A stretch of DNA of 18,680 bases from Thermocladium sp. UBA166 (GCA_002508315.1 DAHE01000039.1:1-18680), one strand, 5' to 3'. Numbered from the stretch's first letter, positions 6,583 to 14,860 are shown. Notes: generated by a model not told the origin, from the letters alone. Numbers and translations are program-made.

Positions 6583-6840
6583 GAGGCGAGACTCGTCGTT
6601 CCTTAGCATCAATGCGCTGACCAGCGAACCGCCTCGTCCTTACAGGCGGGGCATCCCTACCCCTTGATTAGAGCTTCCCGCTTCCCCTAAAGGGCATTGT
6701 AAATCACCCCCTTTCTTCCCGGCGTGCGTGAGCAGTGGGGTTCCGTGCCCCGGGCGTGAATCCCCATAGAGGACGTGGTGCAGGCCCAGCCCTCGCAGTC
6801 GAGACCTGGGATTACCATGCCCCCATTATTTATTGGCAAT
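6583..6840 (-). mobile_element. Decayed end of an IS200/IS605 (tnpB-type) element
   Basis: On the minus strand a short open frame at about 6836-6640 reads GTPLLTHAGKK and ends EAGSSNQGVGMPRL before its stop. This is like the low-complexity tail of archaeal TnpB proteins that reads into the right end. The stop is followed by a hairpin, CCGCCT (6629-6634) with AGGCGG (6644-6649), preceded by GATGCCCC as in the copy at 4791. A plus-strand GGCGAGACTCGTC (6586-6598) closely matches GGCGAGACTTGTC at 4805-4817. No RuvC or zinc-finger part remains. The assignment rests on composition and resemblance only. Confidence 0.35.
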
Positions 6841-6865
6841 TAAGGAATACCATGCCCCCGAGAGG

Positions 6866-7456
6866 TTAAATCACGTGCGTTACGCCCTCCATTATCAATT
6901 GAATTGCCCACGACGCTATTATTAAACTGAAGAATCTCCCCACCATCTTCAACATGCTTTGGCCCATTATCTTGACCAATATGGTTGAGTACCTGACGGT
7001 TATGTACGTGGTGATGGAGGCGATCATTATGCCCATTATTACAGCGGCCGTGGAGTAGTACGTCATATATATCATTGCCGCGGTTATCGCGCCCGGCCCC
7101 ACCAGGAGAGGAGTCACTATTGGAACTAGTATGTAATCATCGGGATTTATGGAGACCGTGCTGGACGTTCCTCCCCGCAGTATATCTATTGAGACCACGA
7201 GCAGAATTATGCCGCCTGCTATCTTGAAGTCATTTATGTTTATGTTGAAGGCAGACAATATGTAGGGGCCCAGCAATGCGAATACCAATAGAATCACCGG
7301 GACAGCTACACCTATCAGCCTACTGATGCTATTCACTCGCTTATCGTAGTCAGGCACGTTAAATAGGAGGGGAACCGCTCCTATGGGATCTATCACGGCT
7401 ATCAATTGAACCGCCACCGAAATCGTGTCTATAAATAATCCATAAGCGCCGTCCAC
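6866..7456 (-). CDS. MarC family integral membrane protein
   Basis: The 196-residue protein has six hydrophobic segments, as in the MarC/UPF0056 family. Signature stretches are IAVIDPIGAVPLLFN (19-33) after the first helix and PLLVGPGAITAAMIYM (114-129) at the repeat, giving the two-fold internal arrangement of the family. Its function is not established; despite the name, a role in drug resistance has not been confirmed in bacteria. The start is GTG 7456: AATTTTAACC (minus strand, 7477-7486) lies about 25 bp upstream and gives a leaderless message. The HAD-like gene ends 37 bp upstream on the same strand; the separate TATA box suggests independent transcription. Confidence 0.88.
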   Translation of the reverse strand: MDGAYGLFIDTISVAVQLIAVIDPIGAVPLLFNVPDYDKRVNSISRLIGVAVPVILLVFALLGPYILSAFNININDFKIAGGIILLVVSIDILRGGTSSTVSINPDDYILVPIVTPLLVGPGAITAAMIYMTYYSTAAVIMGIMIASITTYITVRYSTILVKIMGQSMLKMVGRFFSLIIASWAIQLIMEGVTHVI

Positions 7457-7493
7457 ATCACTGTAGAGGTAGATTGGTTAAAATTGATATCGC

Positions 7494-8186
7494 TCATGGA
7501 CCCCAGATGGAGCCGGTTAATTCTACCAGCTCGCCCAAGTCGTTCACCACGTAATCGGGTTGGGGAATGGGCACGGCGCCGTCCCTATTTATGAACACCA
7601 TCCTAACTCGGCTCAACTTGCTTCCAACGGCATCCTCTGGAAGACCGCTTACTATTAAGGAGCTTTCCGAACCAGCTCCCGCCTTTGCCAGGGCAACTTG
7701 GAATATCTTGACGCTGGGCTTGCCCACCCCCGTCAGATCCGGGCTGATCACTCCCTTGAAGTACCTCAATAAGCCGTGCTTCAATAATATCTTCTTGGCG
7801 ATATCATTATCCAAGTTGGTCAATATATATAGCTGAACTCCCCTATCCATTAATGCATCCAATGCGCTCCTCACATCAGGGTAAATGTTGGCGGCGTCTA
7901 TCATTGAATTGACCACCGAGTTGCCCCAATAACTCAGCTCGCGGGGACCTATGCTTATAGAGCGGTTCCTCAATATGGACGCAACCACGTCCTTGGCCAG
8001 TTGCCGCAATGATCTATACGTTCCCTTGCTTATCGACTCGCCGTATACAGCCTCCCACTTACCCCTAAACTCAACCGTTAGATCCGCCTTTATGCCCAGG
8101 CCGCGGCTAAGCATGTAGCTGGCCTCCTCCTCGAAGCCTTTGAGGTACATCATAGTCTTCAATACCTCCATGAATAGAGTCCTCAT
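7494..8186 (-). CDS. HAD-superfamily-fold protein with degenerate catalytic motifs
   Basis: The 230-residue protein follows the HAD hydrolase pattern: an N-terminal strand, a helical cap, LYILTNLD (motif II, T123), GVGKPSVKIFQVALAKA (motif III, K156) and LIVSGLPEDAVGSK (motif IV region). Motif I, normally DxDGT with the phosphorylated Asp, aligns with EVLKT (E7-T11): both Asp residues and the Gly are replaced. The Gly-Asp of motif IV is Ser-Gly. This points to a protein that has lost phosphatase chemistry, or works in another way. The short N terminus is not an annotation error: an in-frame TAA lies just upstream, and ATTTATA (minus strand, 8211-8217) is 28 bp before ATG 8186. Confidence 0.8.
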   Translation of the reverse strand: MRTLFMEVLKTMMYLKGFEEEASYMLSRGLGIKADLTVEFRGKWEAVYGESISKGTYRSLRQLAKDVVASILRNRSISIGPRELSYWGNSVVNSMIDAANIYPDVRSALDALMDRGVQLYILTNLDNDIAKKILLKHGLLRYFKGVISPDLTGVGKPSVKIFQVALAKAGAGSESSLIVSGLPEDAVGSKLSRVRMVFINRDGAVPIPQPDYVVNDLGELVELTGSIWGP

Positions 8187-8321
8187 TACTGATTACAACG
8201 CCAGTCACAATATAAATCTGTCCGCACGCAGCCTCACCAAAGCCATACATCCAGGCCGCCGTGCGACATAATTGGGTGGGCGCCGCGGTAGCGAGTGAAT
8301 CGGGTGAGGCGGGGTTACTCG

Positions 8322-8783
8322 TCACGTATTCATTTCCATGACTATTAATCGACGCCCGTCTTGGCCCGGCAATATGAATGTCATCTTATACGGGTCGCCG
8401 AAGAAAATGGCCGAGACGTCATCGCCTAAATGTATCTCTCCATCTATGCCGTGAATAGAGCAGAACTCGCAGCCCTTTATAAGGGACGCCACGGTCCTTA
8501 TCGCGCTGGATATATCGCCTCCCTTCTTCTTCATTGATAAATACATGGCGAAATGATCCTCATGCGCGTGCACGTGAACGGCGGCCCCCACCTCGCTCTC
8601 TAGTTCCTTTCCGATGTCGTTCATCTCATTAGTCAGCTTCTGAGCTGCATCCCCCTCCTCGCTGGGGGCCACGGCTATATTCATAAGCACCTCCAAGTCA
8701 TCGTTCTGACCTATTCTCCTCAATTCATCGCTGAGTTTACGCCACTCCTCTAGGCCTAGCCGTATCTGTTTGACGTCGAACAT
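8322..8783 (-). CDS. Hypothetical protein with His-rich HVHAHEDH and Cys pair
   Basis: No family is recognised for this 153-residue soluble, acidic alpha/beta protein. Two clusters could bind metal: HVHAHEDH (residues 70-77) in a predicted strand, and GCEFCSIHG (104-112, C105 and C108). The C-terminal half reads as beta strands (SAIFFGD, KMTFILPG, RLIVMEM). The frame extends to a TTG at 8795, but CTTTAAAAAC (8808-8817, minus strand) lies about 29 bp before ATG 8783, so I use the ATG. It is 135 bp upstream of the HAD-like gene, which has its own promoter. Confidence 0.65.
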   Translation of the reverse strand: MFDVKQIRLGLEEWRKLSDELRRIGQNDDLEVLMNIAVAPSEEGDAAQKLTNEMNDIGKELESEVGAAVHVHAHEDHFAMYLSMKKKGGDISSAIRTVASLIKGCEFCSIHGIDGEIHLGDDVSAIFFGDPYKMTFILPGQDGRRLIVMEMNT

Positions 8784-8861
8784 CGCGTTGATCAATTAAT
8801 ATGCGGGTTTTTAAAGCTGTCCTTGACGCCCCTCAACAGCGTAATGGGTTCCGCAGCGGGT

Positions 8862-9509
8862 CTATTTATTGCCGCACCTCCTTAGTTCATTGACTAGATC
8901 GCGCTCCTCAACCTCTCCCCGCGGAGTTGCCTCCCTGAATATCTGGGCCTCGTATAAATATATCTCGACCCCATCATCTATCCAGCAATCAGGGGACATG
9001 GATGCCTTAATGCATGCCTCATTTAGGAAGGTCATGGAGTCCCAACAATACTCAACCGGCACTTGTGGAAGTAGGAGACCGCCGCCGAATCCATGCTGTA
9101 TCACCAAGCCATGCTTCCCCACCTCTACATGACTTGGCAGATCCCTGGGATGAGCATCTATCCGCTCCAGGGGGCTCAACACGCTTACCTCAAACGTCAC
9201 TCCATTTAACTCCTCCTGCCTTAATGGCATGAATCTGGGATCATCGAATGCAGCGGCTAATGCACTATCTATAGTTGCCTTAGCGGTGTTCACCTTCCCC
9301 CTTGGGTAGCCTATGCATCCCCTCAATTCTCTTTCCCCACCCGTAAACGCGTCTATTGTGGTGAACACGCCGTAATTGTCCTGCAGGAGCCTCCGCGGCA
9401 CGTCGCTGGGCACGTCGATTACCCTCCTTGTTTTTATGAACTCCTCCACAGCCGATCTAGCCAGCCTCACCAAATACTTCCCCTCATCCATCCCATACGG
9501 CTTAAACAT
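8862..9509 (-). CDS. AMMECR1 domain protein
   Basis: The 215-residue protein is a stand-alone AMMECR1 domain, widespread in archaea and eukaryotes and of unknown biochemical function. The family hallmark LRGCIGYP is at residues 62-69. Downstream blocks also fit: ALAAAFDDPRFMPL (84-97), VEVSVLSPL-like FEVSVLSPLERI, HGLVIQHGFGGGLLLPQVPVE, and a WDSMTFLNEACIKA helix. The start is ATG 9509, with ATATTAA (minus strand, 9533-9539) about 27 bp upstream. In several archaea this gene lies beside radical SAM (AmmeMemoRadiSam) and Memo partners; none is visible in this window. Confidence 0.93.
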   Translation of the reverse strand: MFKPYGMDEGKYLVRLARSAVEEFIKTRRVIDVPSDVPRRLLQDNYGVFTTIDAFTGGERELRGCIGYPRGKVNTAKATIDSALAAAFDDPRFMPLRQEELNGVTFEVSVLSPLERIDAHPRDLPSHVEVGKHGLVIQHGFGGGLLLPQVPVEYCWDSMTFLNEACIKASMSPDCWIDDGVEIYLYEAQIFREATPRGEVEERDLVNELRRCGNK

Positions 9510-9561
9510 GCTTGATCCAAGCGCAGCAGGGATTAATATGCCTTAGGCCTTGAGGCACGGA

Positions 9562-10128
9562 TCAACGGAGGTACCCCTCCTCATCTATCTCGTTTATGAA
9601 CTCGCTCCTCTGCCGCTCTGCTCTCCAGGACTGAAGCCACTTATAGACTGTGGAGTGCTGGCGACCCGCTAGCAACATGCCTATCGCCGTCCTGGCGGCC
9701 TCCACGTTCTCGAACCTGCCGATTATGTATATCATGGAGCTCTTCACGCTTATCTTGGTTTCAGTCAATTCCTCAATATTCCTCTTCGCCTTCCCATTCT
9801 CCCCTATTATCAATCCCCTTAACTGGTTCATCCTGCTCGGCTTTCCCTTACCAACATAATCCAATATATTCACTTGATCCATCAAGTAATCCCTATCCTC
9901 CAGCATCAACGCGTCATCAATGGAGAACCCCGCCACAACGGCCTCTACCATCCTCTTAGATGTCATGATGTCATCGAACGTGGCCCCCTCCTGAGGCAGC
10001 AGGGTGATGAAGCCATCGCCGCGCTTAATGGCTACCCTATGGGATTCCGCCAGCACCCTCTCCAGATCCTGGGACGGCATCTCATCGACAAGCACGTTAA
10101 TGCCCCCCTTCAAGTAATCGCTGAGCAT
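9562..10128 (-). CDS. Archaeal Dim2/Pno1-like KH domain protein
   Basis: The 188-residue protein has two KH-type repeats. The first (about 8-85) lacks a clear GxxG, and the second has LIIGENGKAKRNIEELT with GENG at 109-112. After it come ISVKSSMIYIIGRFENVEAA and the typical ending LLAGRQHSTVYKWLQSWR. This is the pattern of archaeal Dim2p, homologue of eukaryotic Pno1/Krr1, which binds the 3' end of 16S rRNA during small-subunit maturation and interacts with initiation factor aIF2 alpha. The start is ATG 10128; GTATTAAAAC (10149-10158, minus strand) lies about 26 bp upstream. It diverges from priL. No RIO kinase gene is adjacent here. Confidence 0.9.
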   Translation of the reverse strand: MLSDYLKGGINVLVDEMPSQDLERVLAESHRVAIKRGDGFITLLPQEGATFDDIMTSKRMVEAVVAGFSIDDALMLEDRDYLMDQVNILDYVGKGKPSRMNQLRGLIIGENGKAKRNIEELTETKISVKSSMIYIIGRFENVEAARTAIGMLLAGRQHSTVYKWLQSWRAERQRSEFINEIDEEGYLR

Positions 10129-10148
10129 ACATCATCGCTGCCCAGGGC

Positions 10149-10251
10149 GTTTTAATACCTTTTGCATCATTGACGGGCCCGGCGCGCGATCATTCATTCA
10201 CGAATTAAGTCCGGCAATAATATCGTTGAACCCACGTTTAACGCTTAATAA
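10149..10251. promoter_or_regulatory. Divergent promoters of the Dim2-like gene and priL
   Basis: GTATTAAAAC at 10149-10158 (minus strand) serves the Dim2-like gene. CTTAATAA at 10244-10251 (plus strand) serves priL and, at about 27 bp, points to GTG 10274 as first codon instead of TTG 10226, which lies upstream of the box. The 85 bp between the boxes contain no other signal I can see. Confidence 0.6.
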
Positions 10252-10273
10252 TGCCGGCCGTGGTTTATTAGGC

Positions 10274-11377
10274 GTGTTGCCTGCATGCGTTTCTACGGAC
10301 TTGGATGCATTCATAGCCAAGTACCCCTTCACCGAGGAGGCGATACGTAGGTTGGATAAGGTAGGAATCAAGGTAGAGGACTTAACCAAGCCCGATGCAA
10401 AGGATCTAGTGGATAGAGCGGTCCAGTTCCTGGGCGACCTATTATCGAGGGGGGAGCGGGCAAGGGAGCCGGCTGTGAATGATGCCGTGGATGCCGTGTT
10501 GCTTCACTTCATAGCGATGGCCGCTGCCGCTCATTTAAACCCACGGGCTTGGCGGAGGATAGCCGATGCTGAGAGCAAGCTTTTCTCCGGCAAATTGAGC
10601 AGGGAGGAACCGGCGTGCATAACTTACATTGCCAAGGAGTTCAACATGCACGTGGAGCCCACGGGTAACGTGGTTTACGGCAGCCTGGCCCGCCTCTTCG
10701 ACTTCGGCGTAAACGTGTGGGATTACCTAAGAACCATGCCTAGAAACGACCCGTATTGGTCGCTTGGATCGAGGCCTTTAGTCAAGGGGTATGTTTTGGT
10801 GAGGAGGGGGGATTTGGTTAGGCTCGTGGAGGAGGCGGTGGAGTCGCGGGTCATGAATATAATTAGATCATTCAGCGAGGAGAAGGATATAATATCTAAG
10901 ATAATAGAGCCGGCAAAGGATGCGCTGGCCAATCTCCAAGAGCGGACCAACATAAAATACGAGCCGACCAACGTGAAAGTAACAACGCTGTACCCACCCT
11001 GCATAGATAATGTAATTAAGGAGATGAAGGGGGGCGGGAATCCCAGCCACATGGCTAGATTCGCGTATGCCGCATTCATGATAAATGCATTGACCGATTA
11101 CGATGGTTTAAGCATTGAAGAAGCGGTGGAGCGGGTCGTGGATGACTTCAGGCCCGTGGCGGACTTCAACGAGAAGATAACCAGGTATCAAGTGGAGCAC
11201 ATAGCGGGGGCCAGGGGAGGTAGAAATAAGTACTTACCACCGTCATGTCAAGAAATGAACTCCCTCGGCCTATGCCCAACAAACCTGGGATGCGGGACCA
11301 GGAATCCCCTCCAATACTACGCCAAGTCAAGGAAAACCACGCAATCCAGACAAGAAGAAGGAAACACCCCCTCCTAA
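10274..11377 (+). CDS. priL: DNA primase large subunit PriL
   Basis: PriL partners the catalytic subunit PriS to start DNA synthesis. The 367-residue product (from GTG 10274) has an N-terminal helical domain and the C-terminal Fe-S domain. Its four cluster cysteines are visible: LYPPC (C243), LPPSC (C325), SLGLC (C334) and NLGC (C340), within the family's GNPSHMARFAYAAFMIN and YQVEHIAGARGG blocks. The spacing and the final GTRNPLQYY are typical of archaeal PriL. The start is based on the TATA box at 10244-10251; the upstream extension to TTG 10226 would overlap it. A short hydrophilic tail (SRKTTQSRQEEGNTPS) follows the domain. PriS is not in the window. Confidence 0.95.
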   Translation: MLPACVSTDLDAFIAKYPFTEEAIRRLDKVGIKVEDLTKPDAKDLVDRAVQFLGDLLSRGERAREPAVNDAVDAVLLHFIAMAAAAHLNPRAWRRIADAESKLFSGKLSREEPACITYIAKEFNMHVEPTGNVVYGSLARLFDFGVNVWDYLRTMPRNDPYWSLGSRPLVKGYVLVRRGDLVRLVEEAVESRVMNIIRSFSEEKDIISKIIEPAKDALANLQERTNIKYEPTNVKVTTLYPPCIDNVIKEMKGGGNPSHMARFAYAAFMINALTDYDGLSIEEAVERVVDDFRPVADFNEKITRYQVEHIAGARGGRNKYLPPSCQEMNSLGLCPTNLGCGTRNPLQYYAKSRKTTQSRQEEGNTPS

Positions 11378-11554
11378 ACCGTACAGCACGATTATCCCTC
11401 ACTGCTCGGACGGGATTTCCCGGGGCTTACCGCCTCTCGGGCATGGAACAGCGCTACCCCAATCCCAGCCAGGCATACTTGGCGAGATGGCCCAAAAATA
11501 GAGAGAGTGTGGCCAACCCATCAGGGGATCCACCAATCGCGTTATTTTGGATAT

Positions 11555-12763
11555 CTACTGGGAATCGCTGGCCCGCGCTTTCATAACTACCATGGCCGTG
11601 ACCGCCGCCATAACGATGGCCGGCATAACGAATATACTCAATGCATTTAGTTTATACGAGATTCCCGTCAAGTAACTGCCAATGGATTGGCCGATTAATT
11701 GAAATATTATCAATAGCCCAACTGCATTGCCCCTGCCCTCGGCCTTCACCATGTCTCCCATATAGCTTTGAATTGATGTGGTCAGGAGCTGAAGCCCTAC
11801 TTGGAAAATCACTAAGTACAACGAGATTATCAAGCCATTCGGAATAAAGCCGAAGATGTTGGCCATAGCCATGACGGCCGCGCCAATTATGGCGAGGCGA
11901 ATGCGGCTAATTCTATCAACGTATAGCGTCATTATCAATCCCATCACTAAGTAAGCAGCATTGGCGGCGGCTACCATGGTTCCCCAAGCCACCGTGCTCA
12001 GGTTCAGCCTGTAGATCACATACACGGGAAATAATGTGCTGGCAGGGACCGATGCTATTGATGCCAAGAACATCACGGCCAAGAGAAACCTGGCCTCACT
12101 GGGCAACTTGGATATGGATGCCCTTATATCGTATGACCGCAATAATTCCCTGGGGGAGGGTAAGGATGGCCTTACCACAGTCAATGTCTCCTTCAAGGAC
12201 CGCTGCCGTATTATCGCCACCACAATCGAAACCGCGGTTGATGCCAAGTAAGCCATTCTAATGCCCAGCAACCCGTATCTCCCGATCAATGCTCCACCGA
12301 TCGGCGGCAATGCGATCATGGGGAGCTGGGGCAGCACGGATACCATCAGCACGCCGCTCGCCCTCTTATTGGTGGGCAGGGAGTCCAGCACCGTGGACAT
12401 GAGGGCGGGTTGATAGAATGCCATTGCCGAGTTCATAGTATACACCGCCAGCAGCGTCTGCCAATTGGGCGCAATCACGTAAAGCGATGTAGCCGCAGCT
12501 ATGCCCCACGTGCCTATTATTATGGATCGACGCCGCCCTATGGTATCCGTCAGAAGGCTGCCTGGAATAATGGTTATTAATTGAGCCAGCATGCCGAGGG
12601 AATATATCGTGCCGATCATAACGGAGCTTGCCCCCAACATTTTCATGTAAATGGATAGATATGGATTAGTTATCGCCGATCCAATCCCATAAAGCAGCCA
12701 TGATAACAACATGACGCCTACATTCCCGCTGAAGTAAATGGAAGCGACTCGAAAGCTCTTCAT
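11555..12763 (-). CDS. MFS transporter (12 TM, drug/sugar-type), substrate unknown
   Basis: The 402-residue protein has about 12 hydrophobic helices in two halves with a hydrophilic linker near residues 215-230. MFS motif A is present between TM2 and TM3 as GSLLTDTIGRRRS (68-80), and a degenerate counterpart, LYVDRISRIRL, sits in the second half. No motif identifies the substrate. The start is ATG 12763, preceded by AAGGTAGGG that could act as a ribosome-binding site and by an ACTTAAAACC box (12793-12802), which implies a leader of about 8 nt. It converges on priL and diverges from the second MFS gene at 13080; the two are not close relatives of each other. Confidence 0.9.
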   Translation of the reverse strand: MKSFRVASIYFSGNVGVMLLSWLLYGIGSAITNPYLSIYMKMLGASSVMIGTIYSLGMLAQLITIIPGSLLTDTIGRRRSIIIGTWGIAAATSLYVIAPNWQTLLAVYTMNSAMAFYQPALMSTVLDSLPTNKRASGVLMVSVLPQLPMIALPPIGGALIGRYGLLGIRMAYLASTAVSIVVAIIRQRSLKETLTVVRPSLPSPRELLRSYDIRASISKLPSEARFLLAVMFLASIASVPASTLFPVYVIYRLNLSTVAWGTMVAAANAAYLVMGLIMTLYVDRISRIRLAIIGAAVMAMANIFGFIPNGLIISLYLVIFQVGLQLLTTSIQSYMGDMVKAEGRGNAVGLLIIFQLIGQSIGSYLTGISYKLNALSIFVMPAIVMAAVTAMVVMKARASDSQ

Positions 12764-13079
12764 CCCTACCTTATCTGGACTTGGGATCGGTTGGTTTTAA
12801 GTATATGGCCTTAAACTGTGATCGATCATCAAGGTAATGGAGGGAGTTGATTTTCCACGCTGCATTTTATCCCTTCTCTCTATGCAGCTATGATGCGATT
12901 TTGTACACGAGTTAATTGACAAAAATGGAGTATTCATTTAATGTAAGTCAAGCATTCTTTTACTGATATCGCTGTAGTACTCCATATATATCAATATAGC
13001 GTTTCGATAGGTATGGTTTGACTACCTACGTAAAAATAAACAACTATTGCTTAAAAACTGGGAATATTAATGTTTATTA
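12764..13079. promoter_or_regulatory. AT-rich regulatory spacer between divergent MFS genes
   Basis: The 316-bp gap holds both promoters: GCTTAAAAAC (13049-13058) is 27 bp before ATG 13080, and ACTTAAAACC (12793-12802, minus strand) serves the leftward gene. Three perfect inverted repeats lie between: GCTGCAT/ATGCAGC (12859-12865, 12882-12888), ATGGAGTA/TACTCCAT (12925-12932, 12978-12985) and AGGTA/TACCT (13009-13013, 13023-13027). The last is just upstream of the rightward TATA box, a position where archaeal activators bind. No coding sequence is seen. Confidence 0.5.
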
Positions 13080-14411
13080 ATGGATAAATCCATATACTCC
13101 CAGAAATGGACGAGGGAAGCCAAGGAAGCCTTGATCAGCCAATTCTTCGGCTTCATGCTCGATGCATACGATTTGCTGTTCGTCACTGCAATGACCACAA
13201 TACTGGCCGGCGTCCTGCTTCCACCCCACTTGAGCGGCATTTTGAAGTATTACTTCACGTTGTTTGGATATGCCTTCACCTTGATTGGAAGGCCGCTGGG
13301 CAGCGCGATTTTCGGAAACCTAGGTGATAGGTTGGGGCGCAGGGATACCCTGCTGATAACGATAACCGGCTTTTCCATAATGAGCGCATTGACGGCTGCC
13401 CTGCCCACGTACGCCGAGATAGGAATAGCGGCGTTCATAATATTCCTGGTCCTCAGGTTCGTGCAGGGCACTTTCATAGGAGGGGAGTACGCAGCCGGCC
13501 ATCCATTCGCCATAGAATACGCACCAACCAAATGGAGGGGATTGGCCAGCGGCATAGCGCAGGGGGCCTTCTCGTGGGGAGTTGCCTTGGGCGGCTTCGT
13601 TGTTGCGCTGTTCGTAGATGCACTGGGCATACCGGCCATGAAGGCATACGGCTGGAGATACGTGTTTCTCACGGGATTGATACCGGCCGCCGTGGCGGTG
13701 ATAATAAGGCTGACAATGAAGGACTCCCCCATATTCATAGAGGCCAAGCAGAAGAACCAATTAGAGAAGATACCGTTCTTCAGCATATTCAAGCCCCCCA
13801 CCCTGTGGACCTTCCTGCAAGTGTTCGTATTGATGACGGGGCTATTCTTCAGTTCATACTCACTATTCGACTATGCCACGGGCATACTGATCGGCGCTGG
13901 GTTGAGTGAGGGCACTGCATCGTATTACTACGCCGTATCGGGGATATTCGCCGCCATAGCTGCCACCCTGTGGGGTCTGTCGGCCGACTTCATGGGGAGG
14001 AAGAAGGCATTCATAATCAGCGCAATAATATCAATAGTAATGGCTGTTCCATCCTTCTATATATGGTACTTAGGCGCCGCCACCCACAACTCCGGTCTCC
14101 TATACCTGGGTTCCTTATTTGCTGGATGGTTCACCCAATGGCCGTGGGGGCTCGTTCCAGTATACCTATCCGAGCGCTTTGGAACCGTGAGAAGAGCTAG
14201 CGGGGTGGGCTTCGGCTATAGCTCCGGTTTATTCATTACTGCATGGATGCCCCTATACTCAATACCGCTATACTCAGTCTTTAAGCCAATAGAGGGAAGC
14301 AATATATGGTTCACAGCAGCATTCTTCTTGATATTGGCCGGGATACTTTACGGCATAGCTGCTGCGATTGGGCCCGAGACCAAGGGTATAGATCTAAGCC
14401 AAATAAAGTGA
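13080..14411 (+). CDS. MFS metabolite:H+ symporter (MHS-type)
   Basis: The 443-residue protein belongs to the MFS branch that carries organic acids and sugars with protons. Motifs include FGFMLDAYDLLFV (23-35) in TM1, GNLGDRLGRRDT (79-90, motif A), LRFVQGTFIGGEYAAG (125-140) in TM4, and a second motif A, GLSADFMGRKKAF, in the other half. The family is usually annotated as sugar or alpha-ketoglutarate transporters; the true substrate cannot be told from sequence. The start is ATG 13080, supported by a TATA box 27 bp upstream. The 3' end converges on the Roadblock gene. The spacer upstream has several inverted repeats, so regulated expression is likely. Confidence 0.92.
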   Translation: MDKSIYSQKWTREAKEALISQFFGFMLDAYDLLFVTAMTTILAGVLLPPHLSGILKYYFTLFGYAFTLIGRPLGSAIFGNLGDRLGRRDTLLITITGFSIMSALTAALPTYAEIGIAAFIIFLVLRFVQGTFIGGEYAAGHPFAIEYAPTKWRGLASGIAQGAFSWGVALGGFVVALFVDALGIPAMKAYGWRYVFLTGLIPAAVAVIIRLTMKDSPIFIEAKQKNQLEKIPFFSIFKPPTLWTFLQVFVLMTGLFFSSYSLFDYATGILIGAGLSEGTASYYYAVSGIFAAIAATLWGLSADFMGRKKAFIISAIISIVMAVPSFYIWYLGAATHNSGLLYLGSLFAGWFTQWPWGLVPVYLSERFGTVRRASGVGFGYSSGLFITAWMPLYSIPLYSVFKPIEGSNIWFTAAFFLILAGILYGIAAAIGPETKGIDLSQIK

Positions 14412-14421
14412 GGCAACGGTG

Positions 14422-14437
14422 ATTATTTTAAAATAAT
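14422..14437. terminator. AT-only 16-bp palindrome between converging genes
   Basis: ATTATTTTAAAATAAT is a perfect palindrome placed in the 31-bp gap between the stop of the MFS gene (14411) and the stop of the Roadblock gene (14443). It provides a T-rich stretch on both strands, as needed for archaeal termination in both directions. Confidence 0.5.
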
Positions 14438-14442
14438 TTAAA

Positions 14443-14805
14443 TCAGAATGGGTCTTGGTTTATCAAGTATAGAAGCAAGTTAGTGTCCGCGTCTACTGCT
14501 GCCTTTATTATTATGATGAGGTCGCCTTTCCTACGCAGAAGTATTTGGGAGTTGGATGTCAGTATGGTTAGCGATTCCACGTCGCCGCCCATATTCGCTG
14601 CCTTCAAACTCTTATTTACGTCGCTCATTATCGATGCTATAAATGCACTCAACATCTTGCTATTGATGTTATCCGTAGACCCCCTTCCCTGAATAGCTAT
14701 TGGAAAGCCATTGGATGTCGCCAGCCCCACCAATTCAATATCGCTTACATTATTAATCAACTCATCAATGTAATTCTTTATGCTGCCGCTGAAGGAGCCT
14801 TGCAT
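14443..14805 (-). CDS. Roadblock/LC7 domain protein
   Basis: Roadblock/LC7 proteins are small dimers that regulate Ras-like or MglA-type GTPases. The 120-residue product has the fold's order: a helix (IKNYIDELINNV), strand IELVGLATSNGFPIAIQG (23-40), a long amphipathic helix (MLSAFIASIMSDVNKSLKAAN), and strands LTILTSNSQILLRRKGDLIIIIKA. The frame extends to TTG 14847, but the AAATTTAAATTT box at 14826-14838 lies 27 bp before ATG 14805 and would fall inside that version, so I start at 14805. The site-2 protease gene ends 55 bp upstream on the same strand. No GTPase gene is in the window. Confidence 0.75.
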   Translation of the reverse strand: MQGSFSGSIKNYIDELINNVSDIELVGLATSNGFPIAIQGRGSTDNINSKMLSAFIASIMSDVNKSLKAANMGGDVESLTILTSNSQILLRRKGDLIIIIKAAVDADTNLLLYLINQDPF

Positions 14806-14860
14806 CGCCCCTATTTCAATCGCCTTAAATTTAAATTTTTCTAGCAATACACGCGCATTT

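Larger units (their letters stand above)
6411..6865. other. Gene-free 455-bp region
   Basis: The left end is the promoter of the TGT-like gene. The rest holds no intact gene. It contains a strong hairpin (6494-6523) and a decayed transposon-like stretch (6583-6840), both listed separately. The open frames on the plus strand here have no start-site signals. Confidence 0.5.

Noticed and set aside
6735..6760. GGGGTTCCGTGCCCC, like a tRNA T arm
   Set aside because: The loop does not fit TTCRANY and no acceptor, D or anticodon arms can be placed around it.
11378..11554. Short GC-rich gap between priL and the MFS gene as another transposon relic
   Set aside because: It shares only short words (such as AATCCCAGCC) with the other gene-free regions and lacks the GGCGAG core.
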